Under the pieces are notes generated by a model that had not been told where the DNA came from, ran no database searches, and was given only the letters and a program-made list of their open reading frames with translations. Below, piece by piece: positions 9,402 through 22,089 of a DNA stretch of 64,000 bases. Position 1 is the stretch's first letter, and each line of letters opens with the position of its first letter. Origin of the DNA: Taiwanofungus camphoratus (Eukaryota > Basidiomycota > Agaricomycetes > Polyporales > Taiwanofungaceae); assembly GCA_003999685.1 (NCBI GenBank), contig CP021227.1, forward strand, positions 1,426,001-1,490,000, read 5' to 3'. Both the position numbers and the translations under genes were made by a program.

Positions 9402-12400
9402 TTAGCGACGGTTTCGACTTTGTCCACTGGAACCTCCAGGTCCCGACGCTGCGCCTTGTCTCATCTCTTCCTCATCTAGTCCGGCCTCAGCCAGTATCCG
9501 CTCAACTTCCTTCAGTACTGGCTTGTAAGTACCTTGAAATCACACCAAAGTCAACAATATACGAATTGTAACAAAAAACGAAATTACCGTATCGCTCCTC
9601 AGCAAGAGTAAATCCGTCCCTGCGCAATAGTTTGCCACGATTGTCGCTACTTCCGTGCGCTTTTTGTGTCCAATACTCCCCTGATGAGTGATATCAATGC
9701 TGACGATCAGAGTTATATGGAGGTTCGGGAGACATACGGGAACGGGAGTAGAACACTGCTAGAGTTTCTCCTGGCAAAGGGGTACTGAGAATGTCTTCGG
9801 CTAACCGTGTGGTATCCTTTGCTACTCCCATGAATGCAGTAGCTTGTGAACGAAGTGCGTCCTGGTACAGCTTAACCGCAAGCAGGAATATAGGAAGAAC
9901 ATTGATCTTACCTTCTCAGCCTGGCTCATTTCTGGTTCTTGTGCTGTCTCCGCTACTAGGTCTGTGTCTCTATCCTGCTCAATAGGTACCTTGAGATCCT
10001 TTGGTCCGCCCTCAGGTTCGTCGGTATCCCCGCGACTTTCGTCATCATCATCGCCCTCCTCGTCTTCGTCACTGCTTTCGTCTTCGCCCTCTTTTATCGA
10101 AATTCCGCTCTCTTTCAAGCACACATAGCGATCTAATTTGTCAAGCTGTAGCGAATAGAAGTCGTCGAGGGTATACTCGCGAGAGCCACGTTCGAAGATG
10201 CCACCGTAACTGATATAAGGGTAATGATTTCGATGGTTCAAATTCTAGAGTAGTGTCGGGAAGCGAGCAACTCACATGTACAAGATGTTGCGGAGCACCG
10301 CCAACATTGCGTTGTACCTGGGCATAGGGACCGAGAGAATAGGATCATCCGGGTCGAGGTCTGCATCGTGTGTGAAGTTGGCCCCCTTACTGGAAGAGAG
10401 ATTGGCTAGTGCTTTAGCGGATGCCTTTCCATGTGAATGCTGCGCAAAGGCAAGTCAGTAATCTTCTCGGACTGCCAGGAGGGCGAGCATACCTCATCCA
10501 CATCGATCACGGTACTGTCATCCGGGTAAGCATCGTCTGCTTCGTCTTCTTCCATGGGCGAAGCACGGACTTGGACTGCGGCCGGTTTCGGTTTCTTCCC
10601 CCCGCCGCCGACCCTTTTCTTCGGCCTTTTGAGTAGCATCGAGATCCATTTACCATTTCCAGTAATTTGATATCCATATCTACACAATGACGTTGTCAGC
10701 GATGCCGACATGGTTACGTAATTTGATGAGTTGACCGGCCGCGCAATAAATACTCTGAACACGAGAGGACTCACAAATCATTGTGGAAGACGCTTTCTAA
10801 AGTTTCCTCGCTTGTGTCCTCATCGGTGACCCCGCCAAATAAGATACCCATATTCCTAGCTTGCCAAGGCGCCATTGTGCACCCTGAACGAAGGGACGGC
10901 GCGAATGCAGTGGACGGTCTTTTCCGTCGCTCCCATTTCATGGTCAGTGGCTCGGCGAGTGGCTTCTCATCATTTTCAACGTTCAGCATCATCCTGTTAC
11001 AAGCGAGGTCATGGGTGAGAACGATGACGTGAAATAGTGGCATATATATACCTTAGAAACCAAGTATCGTCCAGCATGACGCCCACAGGACGACTACCCT
11101 TCACGTACTCTTTACAATACCCACCTACAATCTGTGTCAGTCAGCCGTTAAGAATGATGGACTCGCATTCACCATGAAGTGGCTCCGTGAACAACGAACG
11201 ATGAATCAGGATACTGACCGTGTAGTAAAATACCATCTGCAGTAGACAGGAAGGAGAAGCCGCTGCGTGGTCTTCATTGACACCAGGACGTTAATATACA
11301 CTGCGGAATTCTCAGGCCTTGTTGGTAAGATACTCACGATGGTTTTCGTTCAGCATCCTTAAAATTGACTGGCCGCCATTTGTACTCTTGCGTATCGAAG
11401 AGCCAGAGGTCGTTCAGGTAGTTTGCTGTAGAGTTGATTATCAGCTACATCACTATAAGAACAGGTCAGAATAATCACCAACTCTTTGGACCCGGGTCAT
11501 AAAAGCCACCAAATAGAACAATATAATGCTTCCACATAGTCATTCTACCCATGTCATTGACATGTATGCGACATGAAACAATATCAATATTGGAAAAACT
11601 CTCACCGGTGTCCTGATCGCGCAGTAGGCCGAACCTTGGTGTCGATGCGTTCCCAGGTGTGCGTAGATATGTCGAAGCACCAAAAATCTCGGTAATGATG
11701 GAATGTGTTCTGGTACAGCGACGAAAATTCTCCGCCTTAATGGGAACAATATATGAATATTACTGAAAGGCGATAACATAACGGACATGCCGGAACTCAC
11801 CGAAAAGATAAAGCTTGCCGCCGCCAGCTGGGGAGGCTACGACGGCATGAGCTGAGCGCGGGCCAGGACATGTTGGGGACACGAACTTCCGCCACTCGTC
11901 CTGTGGACGTACGATTCGGTATATCAGTAAATGGTGATACCATTCTGATGATAAGATATCACCTTCTCTGGTGAATATCTGAAGACATCGTTATAGAAGT
12001 GCTGCGGGTTGAATGCCCGGTTAAAAACGCTATATGCTAGAATGACGCGTACTCACCGCCTTCCCATCATCGCCAAAAAATTCTCCTCCGATACACCATA
12101 AATGATTTCCGCTGGGGCATGGCGTGAGCGTCGCATTCGCTCGACGACTCGGCGGCCCTTCCACCAGTTCCTCCGTTACCCGATGTGCCTCCTCCCATTC
12201 CCTTTGTATCTACTAACTCCGCCGCATCAGCCTCTGCGCGATCATACTAAATCCAATGGAAGCCAGGAGTAAAACACTGACCTTGTCCAGAATTCCCTCG
12301 AGGTCCTGATCATCGTCCTCCTCATCCTTCGACTGAGTCGATTTTTTCTTTTCCTTGCGCTCGACTTTCTGCGCGGCCTTGGCTTTCTTTGCGGCCTTTG

Positions 12401-12443
12401 TTGCGGCTTTTGAAGTGTCCTTTCCGGACTTTTTCTTGACCAT
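9402..12443 (-). CDS. KEL3: Kelch-repeat protein KEL3/KLHDC4 type, with C-terminal DUF4110
   Basis: Starts with a Lys-rich tail (MVKKKSGKDTSKAATKAAKK). A run of Kelch blades follows across about twelve exons, with repeated GG motifs (CIGGEFFGDDG, YLFGGEF, IVLFGGFYDPG, ILFGGVTDEDT) each followed by Trp-containing strands (DEWRKF, HTWERI, EYKWRPV). An acidic linker near 10100-10000 is next. The C-terminus carries the DUF4110 signature: EYWTQKAHGSSDNRGKLLRR, then ERY and YKPVLKEVERILAEAGLDEEE. This order (basic tail, Kelch propeller, DUF4110) is that of yeast Kel3/YPL263C and animal KLHDC4, whose biochemical role is poorly known. Stop at 9402. Introns are about 50-70 nt. The identification is strong; exact exon borders were placed by eye. 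Confidence 0.9.
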
Positions 12444-12849
12444 AGAGGACCTTTCACACAAACTCGAGAAGAACTGTAAAGTGAGCCCGTGCAAGATAGA
12501 CTAATCGCAGATCGCTGATATCTTATCTACGACGACCGGGGCTGGAGCGCTCGATTGTACCCTCGGTATAAGTACCTATATAACTTGATGTATGATCGTA
12601 GAGTACAAAATGCTTTGACACCCTGTCAGCAAAGGCCGATATTGTCACTTAATGCGAAGCCGAGCACTTACTTAGAATGATGGGACAACCGGTCTTCATA
12701 ATAAAAAACCCCTGTTTAACCTATATATGACACATAACCTACATAGCCTAGCTGAACGAAAGCAAGCAACAGAGCATAGTAGCAATACGTCCTGCACTCC
12801 TAAATCTCGCACAGAACGGCGTGAAGGAACCCGACCCGCAAATTCCAAC

Positions 12850-14160
12850 TCAGAACCTTGGCCACTCGTCTCCTTCTGCCCAATACAAGCTGTCTGCCCT
12901 AGTCCACCGTCCAAGCGTGTATACGTACCCTACGACCCCAAGCACATACGCTAGCTTAATCGCTATGAAGCATGCACATCGTCAGCCGGACATCCACAAA
13001 GTGAGGCTACAATAGAGACGCGTACCTGTGCGCCTCCTCGGGAAGCACGCGAGGTGTGCGGACAGTTGAGGAAAGCCCATGACGTTGCAGAACACGTGTG
13101 CCGCCAGAGGCGGTATCAACGAGCCGGTGCGCAAGAACAGGAACGCGGTGTGGAAGCCAAACAGCGACGTATATGCGAGTTGGAACACTGCCGTCAGGCG
13201 CAAAAGGAGTAACGGATGTGAATTAAATGTGATATTAAAATGCTGGAAGTATAAGAGTGACGTACCGGTGGCAGTGAGGGCACGCTGCGCCGCCCACTTA
13301 GTGCGTCCATAGCGGTTGAAGATGTCCCACGCGTGGTGTACATGGGCTGTCGGGCATCAGGTAAGCGGCGATGAACAGCAACAGGGTACCTATACGCACC
13401 GAGCCCAAACGTCAGTGGTGTGAGGAAAATCATTTTCCTTCTCGACACGCCTGCAAGGTGGTACACCGCGAGCATACACGCCCTGAAGACAACTTCTTCC
13501 GTACCTGGACCCTAGAGAGACGATTTATATTACTGAAGCACACAGGCAGGAGCCAGGTCGTATTCTCACAACGATGTAGTTCCGCCATCCTTGCCACGTC
13601 GCGACCATGGGCATGAGGCTCTCTCGCCAGCTCCAGCGCTTCTGGAACGGAAGCACCTGCGCGAGGTAGTCTGCATAGAGTGGGCCGAGGAATAGCACCG
13701 GCGTGACAAGACACGGAAGCAGTATCTGATACGGAGAAGGTGCAGAATACGAGAGCGTGGTTGTAAACCCGAGTCGCGCAAGAGTCGATTCGACTGCGAT
13801 GAGGAAGGTCTGCCGGAGAGGTGAGCGAGTCCACAAGAGACAATGAGTCGGATTCCGCACCTCAGATCCCCCTCCAATCAAGCGCCACACCAGCCCTAGC
13901 ACGATCCCGCAGCTAGAGACCGTGCTCAGGCTGACAGCGACCATCCTTGCACGAATCACGTCCGGGTCGTTCCTCCACCGTTCATGGTTCTCCTTTTCGC
14001 GCTGCTCGCCCTTCTTCAGGTGCGGCACCTTCCCTTTGGTGAAAGACAGCCGTGCATTCTTGGAAATATATAATGAGCCGACATAGGAAAGAGAGAAGAG
14101 CCCGGCGAAGCAGTGGGCCGTGCCTAACGAGATGGGCGGACTAGAGAAAATGAGGGGCAT
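12850..14160 (-). CDS. RCE1: CAAX prenyl protease 2 (RCE1)
   Basis: ER-membrane protease that removes the -AAX tripeptide from farnesylated or geranylgeranylated proteins such as Ras. The N-terminal exon (from 14160) has hydrophobic segments and a basic loop. The catalytic ABI/CPBP motifs are all present after splicing: GTEEVVFRACM with the paired Glu and Arg, FGLAHVHHAWD with the conserved His, and AAHVFCNVMGFP with the last His and Asn. The C-terminus is GYVYTLGRWTRADSLYW and the stop is at 12850. Five introns of 45-95 nt separate the exons. No alternative family fits. RCE1 is normally single copy in fungi. Confidence 0.93.
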
Positions 14161-14717
14161 ATTCTACTCGCTGCTAATGGCAGTAAAAACGAGAATGAGG
14201 GTGAGCTTGGTTTACGATGGCGAAAGGACATTGGTTGAGCGGGCATTTATGCTCCTGTCGATTGTGGCCTTGTCTCAGGGTTCGAGCACAAGCGCGATGA
14301 TCAAGCGCCGAGGCCACCGTTTGTTTGGCACCCTACGCTGAAGCCAAGGTATAGCGCGAACCTGCTTGAAGTCCTGATCTAAGTAATTGTTTTCTACCAT
14401 CCGAGGACTCATCTACCACTGGGTCTGAGGAGAGTATCGCCCTGCTATTGAGTGCAAAAAGCCAAGCTGGTACTTACGTCGGTCGACTTCTGCCAGTGCA
14501 TACGCGACCTGGCTAGGGTTCATATTACGGTCAAAGAAGTACTTCACACAAACGATATCATTCACAGCAGAGATAATCGCAGCAGACCCACGCCACGATA
14601 TGCTCGATCGCGGCCGATTCAAAACAATGGATATCTCGGTTCCTAAAACATTCAACTAACATCAACTTACATCGATTCTCACATGCCGCGGTGACACCAT
14701 TCTTGTCTGTCTGGTAC
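14161..14717. other. Intergenic region between GST 3' end and RCE1 5' end
   Basis: Contains an 80-codon minus-strand frame (14655-14413) with no recognisable motif or splice context. Presumably the GST terminator and RCE1 promoter; no clear TATA box seen. Confidence 0.4.
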
Positions 14718-15735
14718 TTACTTCTCTCCGTCCAGCTCCTCGTAGTGCCGATAAAGTCCCATGCTGAACTTCTGCCTCCGCCCGCTCGCAATGTACTCTC
14801 TGATGCCCTTCTCGCCCGCAACGCGCTCGTGCAGCTTGAATACATCGTCGTACCGCCCGCTCTTCCTGAGAGTGGCCATTCGCTTCGGAAACGCAAAAAG
14901 AAGCCCATCCACAACCTGTTCGATGCAGTCCGGTTGTTAAGCATCCATGGATGATATCAGCTCAACAAGTAACGCACGTGGAACAGTACGAGATCTGCGG
15001 TGGTTGTTTGTTTGCCGATGAGGTAGGTGTGGCCGGAGCCGACAGTTTCAGCATTCGACGCGAGTGCAGACTGGAAGTGCGCGAAGAACTTAGGAATACG
15101 TTCCGCGCGAAAGTCCTTCGCACGTTCGAGTGCGGCCTCTTTTTGTTCCTCATAGTACTTCGAGGACGCAATGGGGTGATGCACATCGTGTGTCTGCAGG
15201 TGCATTAGGTCGGCGTACATGTATGATGTCCATCATGCCTGTTCGCACGTGTGGAAGAGCGCAAACACACCTCATTGCTCAGATCGAGCGCAGTCAACAC
15301 GAGCTGGTTCACCGCACTCCGCTCCTCCTCCGCGCGCTCCCGCTCCTCTTCGCTCAGAGTCTCCGCCTGAGCAAGCTTGCTGCCCAGCTCGCCCGCGAGC
15401 CCCAGCTTCGGCGCGATGTGGTTCAAAATCGCGGGCGTCTGCGACAGCGTACGGCCGGAGGGAAGCTCGAGCATTGGTGGCGCGAAGTGCGGAGGCTGTC
15501 CGGCCTGGACAGGACTCTGGAGTGCCAGGACGATCGCGTCTGCGTCAGACACCTCGGTGTAGGGCTGCCCAGCATACTCGAAGGCGAGGCGGACGTATTC
15601 GCCACGCCCTGGGATTCCGGCCCACTGATGAATGAGACTACGTAAACATTTGATGAAACGAATGCAAGCGGGGGATTGACATACGTAGTAAAGAGTGTAC
15701 CCGGCGGTCCGCGGTTTCTTCTCTGGAGGTGGCAT
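14718..15735 (-). CDS. Glutathione S-transferase (sigma/prostaglandin-D-synthase-like)
   Basis: Four exons. Exon 1 starts at 15735 (MPPPEKKPRTAGYTLYY). A 56-nt intron ends ATCAG and leads into WAGIPGRGEYVRLAFEYAG, the thioredoxin-fold start with the WxxxxGRGE signature of sigma-like enzymes. The glutathione-site motif appears as LPSGRTLSQTPAILNHI (Pro not obvious but SQTPAI is equivalent to QS-ILR). The helical C-terminal domain follows (NQLVLTALDLSNE, THDVHHPIASSKYYEEQK, then KQTTTADLVLFHV with the N-capping Asp). Terminal exon ends RRQKFSMGLYRHYEELDGEK. The Tyr in TLYYW is the likely catalytic Tyr. Cytosolic detoxification or thiol transfer is the expected role; substrate unknown. Confidence 0.85.
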
Positions 15736-16200
15736 AGTTACTTTAAATTTCCCCGAGGGTACACTATTGATTGGTGAAGGATACAATCTCGCGCGAGTGC
15801 AAAAATCCCTAGGCAGTAGTCCACCGTAACGTAGCTTGAAAGGAAGACAACGAGCAAGGACCATCGCGAACAAGCTGATTACCCGCTTTATATGATGCAG
15901 ACAAAGTGACGTCAGCAGCGATGCATAGGCAGAGTGCTTACGCTGGCTTATAGATCAAGAAGTAAATACAAAATAAACATCGAGTCTTGTTGAGCAGCAC
16001 AGTCGAACATAAAAGCGCGTTCACCGCAGACGAATCGCTCATCCATACCAGCTAGACCTTACTTCTCAATGCTTCTTCTTTTCCCTCAAGATCAAGCCGA
16101 GCAAACACGCACGACATCGTGGACCTGGTAAATATGCGCTGGGTATGAAATTCTCAGACACACGATATCCAACAGCACGGGATTTAATATTTCGACGATC
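15736..16200. other. Intergenic region, ERG2 3' side and GST promoter
   Basis: No coding frame of interest. Holds the GST upstream region and the end of ERG2. Confidence 0.4.
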
Positions 16201-17046
16201 CTAAATCTTGCCTATAAGCAAGTTCCTGAGCATCTCCCTTGCCGAAACCCGCACTGTGTGGTACAGTGACCAGTAGTCCAGCGTAGACGAAAACACGTCC
16301 ATCATGCCAAAGGGCAACATCAGCGGAATCCAGCCTGTGCGGTTGCAAGAGCTAGTGAGCCCAGACCTACACCCGAAAGTAGAGCAGACCCACCTCTGGC
16401 ATACTCCAGGGCAAAGCAGCCTTCATGCATTTTGTACTGCTTCACATGTCCGCGTGGCAAATGGTGCACGCTTCCAGGCTTATACACCTCCATCTCCAGC
16501 TTAGGCGGCGCGAATGCCCACTGCTCGCCCACCAAGATGTTGAAATAGTCGTCTGCAGTGTGCAGACCCGTGTGTCCCTCAGTCCCAAGAGGTGTGCCGA
16601 ACACGATGAGGTACTCTGTGACGCTCGCGTGCACAACGTACATCGCGCCCATGGCCCCGCCTGCGTTGTTCAGCACCCATTCGGAGCTATTGGAGTTCAG
16701 CGCGATGGTAGTCGACGGGTAGGTCTCGGTGAGGTTGGAAATGATGTACGAGACCATGAAGTTGATGTCGCTGGGCTCGGGTGCAGCGGCGACTGCAGCC
16801 TGTGCGAGCTCGTGCAAGCCTTCTGGTGTGAAGACATACCATCGGTCCTATACAAGCCAGTGAATATACCACGCCAGCCTAACTGAACACTACGGGACAC
16901 AGTAGATGTACCTTAATGACATCTAGCCACTGGCACGCTGCGATAAATAAGAACAGCCACGCAGACCGCAGGACCCATTTTATCAACGTCGCGTTCACCG
17001 GCTGAGGCGCTTTGCCGGGGGCAGTCTTAGTTTTAGGTGTTGTCAT
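16201..17046 (-). CDS. ERG2: C-8 sterol isomerase (Delta8-Delta7)
   Basis: ER enzyme of ergosterol synthesis that shifts the B-ring double bond from Delta8 to Delta7; homologue of the sigma-1 receptor. Three exons: 17046-16912 with a single membrane helix (WVLRSAWLFLFIAACQW), a long middle exon beginning DRWYVFTPEGLHELA, and a last exon beginning GWIPLMLPFG. Family motifs are intact: EWVLNNAGGAMGAMYVVHAS, TEYLIVFGTPLGTEGHTG, HTADDYFNILVGEQWAFAP and KQYKMHEGCFALEYARGWIP. The conserved acidic residues in TEYL and GTEGH are kept. The C-terminus REMLRNLLIGKI and the total length (about 230 aa) match fungal ERG2. It is divergent from SPC2 across a 509-bp gap. Confidence 0.95.
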
Positions 17047-17555
17047 TTCTTTAATTTTCTGAGTCGCCCGTACAAAGTGATGAGGGGAAAGGGGACAGGG
17101 ATGTAAAAATGCCCTGCGTGAGTTATATGGACAAGGCAGTCCCCAAACAGAAGACCAGCACAACACCGCGGTAACGTACGATGCACGCTTCCTCTGCGGT
17201 CAGCTGACGCGAACCGTGTGACCGAACTGCGCGCCTCCACCAAGCGAACTGAACCAGATGGAGGACAATGCTGAGAGCCACGTTGCACGCCTGGCACCTT
17301 CCTATTCCAGCACTCATCCAGCGCCCTGATCAGTGACTGTCTAGCGGCACGCTAGCCCCTTCTGTGCTTTTCACCTCCACTCCACTCCTCCTGCCTCCAG
17401 GTAGCCTTCAGGCAGCCCGTCTTTGTATACCGCCTCGAGCATCCTTTCTGCGTCCAGGAGCGCGCGCTGATACCCACCACGTCGTTCTCGCACATCAAAC
17501 CCAATCCAAACCCAAAAGCCTAAGCCGCCAGTTCACGGGCTCACGACTCGCGCAC
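17047..17555. promoter_or_regulatory. Shared divergent promoter of ERG2 and SPC2
   Basis: 509 bp between two start codons pointing apart. CT-rich on the SPC2 side (about 17365-17400, runs of ctcc), a common feature of fungal core promoters. No clean TATA box. Short frames here have no family signal. Confidence 0.5.
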
Positions 17556-18607
17556 ATGGCACCACGTAACCGAAAAGCAGTCAATGGCGCGCCATCAGCA
17601 GCACAGGCCACCTCAGATTCTAGCATCACAGACTCAGTTGATGGTGAGAGCGCTCCAGCACCCACACTCCCAGCCCTCGCGCCGTCGCAGGAGGAGCGCG
17701 ACGAGGTGAAAGTGAACAATGCGAGTGTGACGGATATGAAGCATGCATGCGATGATGCTCTCAAGCGTGTAAGTGTTGCTCCGTTTCGTTTCTCTATAAT
17801 ATTCCTGCTTTGTGGGATCCTGCCGCTTTGAGTGTGGTTGTGGTCGTGTGCGCCTGTTTACGGCAGCCTCGTGCCGCATATCCTTGCCTTTCCCTCTCGG
17901 CTTCATGTTAGAATGTGCTGCATAGTGTATTAACGCGTGGTGCTGTCCACAGTTTCTATCGCGGCCCGACCTCTTCAAACAAATCCATACGCACACTGAT
18001 ATACGGCTAGCACTGGGCTGGGCGAGTGTGTTTGTAGCCGCGGGTACTGGGCTCTACGGCTGGAAAGTCGAATTTGAGAAAAGCAAGCCCGTTGTCTGGG
18101 CAGGGCTGATACTGTGAGTTCATCTGTCTTCATCGCGTTTAAGAACCGCGGGCGCCGAACATTGATTGATTGATAACTGACTTGACACATGAACAATCCA
18201 GATATCTGCTGCTGACAACCTTGCAGACGCTGTATGCATTTTTTATCGAAGGGGATATTGTATTTGTCGGGAAGCGGAAGACGTTCGACAAGCGGGTACG
18301 TCATCATCCACAGCCCTCTGATTCCTCACCTCGGCCCTAACTCGTCCTGTCGCAGATCGTAACAGAACGAATAACTCTCACATCCACCAGCACACCTTCG
18401 TCACCCTCCTCCTCACCCGCGTACACGCTAGCCCTATCGTACGTACGCTCCACCTCTGGCGGCAAATCACTGCTCGGCAAGGGCCGCGCCACCGCGGAGC
18501 GGGGGTACAACACGTTCTTTGACTCGCGCGGTGTGATGGATCAGGAGGTGTTCGAACGCTGGGTCGGCGAGATGGTCGGGCGTGTGATGGAGGGCAAGGG
18601 CGAGTAG
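17556..18607 (+). CDS. SPC2: Signal peptidase complex subunit 2
   Basis: Non-catalytic subunit of the ER signal peptidase complex (SPCS2/Spc2, 25 kDa family). Four exons: 17556-17768, 17953-18113, 18202-18295 and 18356-18607. The N-terminus is Ser/Ala/Pro-rich and cytosolic. The conserved core begins NASVTDMKHACDDALKRFL, followed by two adjacent membrane helices: ALGWASVFVAAGTGLYGW (exon 2) and VVWAGLILYLLLTTLQTLYA (exons 2-3). After these come the family's FFIEGDIVFVGKRKTFDKR, a beta-rich cytosolic tail with Ser/Thr tracts, and FFDSRGVMDQEVFERWVGEM. The reading frame is continuous through all three introns. Confidence 0.93.
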
Positions 18608-18912
18608 CCGCCAGTCCGATATGTTCATAGTTCGCATGTTTGCATGTTTATTTTTGGCACCACACCGCTAGGTTTGTACCTGTAGTTGTGCTCTTATTGG
18701 GTAGCAGTTTACATGGAAGATAATCGCATTCACGACGTTCCCGGACTGCCGCCTACGGTACTTCATAGCTCATCTTGACGGTGGGTACAAGTCGGCGGTG
18801 TTCGAGAAACGTTCCAGTATGCGGTGTATCAATTATATAAAGCACTCTATACATGGGTGCGAAGGTCCTAACGTGCCGACGCCGTGATCATCGTAAAGCC
18901 TCTGTAGCTATA
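18608..18912. other. Intergenic, SPC2 3' region
   Basis: Nothing recognised beyond 3' untranslated sequence of SPC2. Confidence 0.4.
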
Positions 18913-19450
18913 CTAAGGAATATCATCATTCAAGCCTAGCTCGGTGACTATTGAGCTGGGGTTCATTACTTCGCCCAGGTCGACGCTCATTGTGCCTCCA
19001 AACAAATCGTCAATGTCAATCGGATGGCTCCGTAGGTCGAGCATACTGGGTGAAGTTGCATTTAAAAGTATCAATAATGAACACACTGCACATACGACCA
19101 GATGATGCCAAAGCTGAAATATGGACTTACTTCGACCTCTCTAACAAAGCAGCTAACTGGCGTCCGCTATAATTGAGTGAAATGCTCATGATCTACCTGG
19201 CTCCGCCGGAAGGGAATGCACTTACGATATCGGAGCAGCAAGTGCATCCAATGTAGCAAATGCCACACCCAGCGAAGTGAGAATATGCAGTATGTTCATT
19301 ATGACACAGAAGGGCCCGCTCTTGAGGACAACAATGGTGTAGTATTGACAAGCTGATAGATGTTTGATGAATCCTAAATTCCTGTCTCTGACATGATAAC
19401 AGAAATAATGAACTTGCCTGAAGAATAAGAAAATCCTAGCTTAAGCTGCT
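18913..19450 (-). CDS. 3' part of a DUF6533-like membrane protein gene (partial)
   Basis: On the minus strand, three exon-like blocks join in frame. The first (about 19440-19229) encodes FFRQVHYFCYHVRD...YYTIVVLKSGPFC and then a hydrophobic helix ILHILTSLGVAFATLDALAA. A short one (about 19169-19133) follows, and a last one ends at 18913 with an acidic tail (IDIDDLFGGTMSVDLGEV). Donors are GTAAGT/GTAAGC-like and acceptors are AG. The pattern of a charged 'RDG/RDR' loop, membrane helix and APIS motif resembles the C-terminal half of basidiomycete DUF6533 proteins, which are seven-helix membrane proteins of unknown function. I could not find a convincing 5' half upstream, so this is either a truncated gene or one whose first exons I missed. 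Confidence 0.4.
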
Positions 19451-21700
19451 CGCAACCAGTGCTGAGAGAGGACATTGAATCCATGATATCTTCTTATACA
19501 TAGCAATGGAAACAGATGGCATGATTCAAACCCAGAAGTCCACGTCGAAAATTTTTCATAATGTGAAATCGTGTAATAGCTGTCATTGACCACGGGAATG
19601 CAGCACAGCAAAGGACAACACCGCTTGAGGCTTGAAGCTTGAAGGCGCCAAATCAATGATGAATGTCAACTTCGAGAGGTCCATAACATTCACACAGCTT
19701 GCTTGGTCAATCAGTCAAACAAGTGTCATCAATCGCACTGGCAGAACCATTTTTTGGGAAACCTGCGCATCCGAAAACTGTATGTCAAAGAAGCGAGAAT
19801 CAGAAATGATTCGAATGACAGTACTAGGAGTGGGAACGGGATCACTCACTCGGTGAAACTTTGGATCCAGAGCGATTGAAAAGGGCTGTTAGCACACTGC
19901 AAGTTTGCATTGACGCAGGGACACTGTAGGCTCAAGTACTTGTTATGTCAAGTACAGAATCGTGATGCCGTTACTGTGTAGTCATGAAACATACGGCGAG
20001 AACCCTTATGCTGTTAGAACTTAGCCAAGAGAACGAAACATCTGAGAGCGGTTAGTTGCTTGTGCGGCCCAACGTATATGATCTTCTGTACTCAAGCGGT
20101 GGGATCATGTGAATGCCCCCAGGTCAACCCGTATCACCTTCTGCCTCGGGTGAGGACGCAAGGAGAAGACTCATTGCTCCAATGAGAGACCTGACAGATA
20201 CCGAAGGTCATCAGAGGTCATCAACCGCGGAAACCGCCAAGATTTTGATCAGTGACAACTTGACATAGCATCGTTAATGTATACATCAGGAAAACTCGAA
20301 TTTACCTTGACACTCTTATCTGTCTTAACTAAGACAAAATAAAATCAAAAAAGGTTTTTTTTTAAGTAAACACTATTTGCGCTTATTTTACTTAATTAAG
20401 ACAATCAAGGCTAAGTCAAATTTGAGTTTTGCTGATGTATGACAGTCACAGACACTGGTGGAAGCTGTATAGTCTGCATCTGTACCAAACATCAATTTTT
20501 GTAACGAGGTTGGGTTGACAATCACCTCTCGCTTTGTATCAGATGTAGAGTTGATTTGATAGTCAGATACAGATATCCTGAGGCACGAAGGTTGAAGGAA
20601 GTGTCTAGTCTGCCTGGGGGGACTAGTAGTGCAGGGATGCATGTACCACACAGTGCAAAAGATCATGATCGGTGTTTTGCAACAAATGTTAATGCGGGTC
20701 TTCTAAGAGGATGAGTCCAAGGGGATCTACATTTATGCATGCACTCATTATGGCACACAATGGCTGGAAATAACATGAATTTGAGACACAAATGACACAT
20801 CAGGAAAAGTGGAAATTGCTGATCACCTGACTGTCTGAAGCCTCTGACCGAAATATACTCTTTTGGCTTCCACATGAGCATATCTCAATATTTCTCTTAG
20901 CGCTTCTGTAAAAATATATTTAATATGCTATTGAAACATTTGGTACCAGTTCTACTATGATATGTGCCCAGGAAGTTGTGCAATGTGAGATTGAAAGTTC
21001 AGGCTCTGAGAAGTCTGAGCACCGGAAATCCCCGAAATTTTCAGGTTCTGACGGCTGACCAACTGATCACTTCTGACGGCTACGACATCAGCCTGTCAGT
21101 GGATTTCCGGTTTCCTGATGCAAATAGGCAAGTCGCCGCAGGTGGGGTGAATTGGATCTTAAGTAACTGGCTACCTAGGAAGGAGATGTGATGCGTGCGA
21201 TGTCGCATGCAACGGGCTACACACCTACATTGTTAGGCATAGGTATACTTATTATCAATGCCATAGTCGGTGACCGTTAAGGGCCAGAATTACTGGCATC
21301 GTTGCATGACAATGCTGCGTGCAAGAGCCAGGAACCAAGCCGGAATTCCCCTTCTGCTGGCACATGCTAGACTCATATTACTAGGATCAACTACGTAGTA
21401 CACGATGAGATCACACGGCTACTATGGCCATTCTAGTAGACTTGCACGTGCAGAGAGGATAACGATCACTTCATAAGTCGTATGTTCACGCAGTGACGGA
21501 TAGAACACTGGCAACAACACCATCATGGGCCACCAGACAAAAATGATTACTATCACTCAGCAGGCGATCGACTGGCAAATCGAGGGTTTGATCCATATCT
21601 CGTCTGATGTACAGCCTGACTCACTCTTCGAAAACCTCCTACATAACTTCCTACTGTACGTACTGTCTACATAGGGCTTAGCCCTAGTGAACAATAAATG
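19451..21700. other. Gene-poor stretch
   Basis: No gene with family support. 20340-20720 is AT-rich with short unrelated frames. An imperfect hairpin lies at 21020-21112: ACCGGAAATCC and its exact complement are 69 bases apart, with CTGACGGCT repeats inside. It may hold old non-coding repeat copies. Confidence 0.35.
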
Positions 21701-22089
21701 GGACGTAATATCAATATTTCACGCCGTTGCATCGACGTCGACCAAGGGGATCGTACCAGCGGAGCCAAAGTACAAGGATTCCAAAGGAAGATAGGCAGAG
21801 TATGGTCTCAATGCCTTGACAGCACGTTCAGTTGGTCGACCCTCGCTCATGTCTCGTTGGCACCAATGAGTGGGGATATCCCCTGTCGTACCAAGGTGTG
21901 GGCCACTCTTGCTTGAAAGGGGAAGTATACCTACGTCCATGGAAATGCAAATGCCGGCTGACACAACAGGGTCAATCCGGAAATCAGCGCGAAAATTCTG
22001 AGTTTCATTGCGGAGGTGAAGTAGCAGAGTCCAAAAGGGCCCAAAGGCTACAGAAAAACTGTCAGCTGAATTCAACAGCATTTGCAATG

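Noticed and set aside
14413-14655. 80-codon minus-strand frame between GST and RCE1
   Set aside because: No motif, no splice context and it overlaps presumed untranslated regions.
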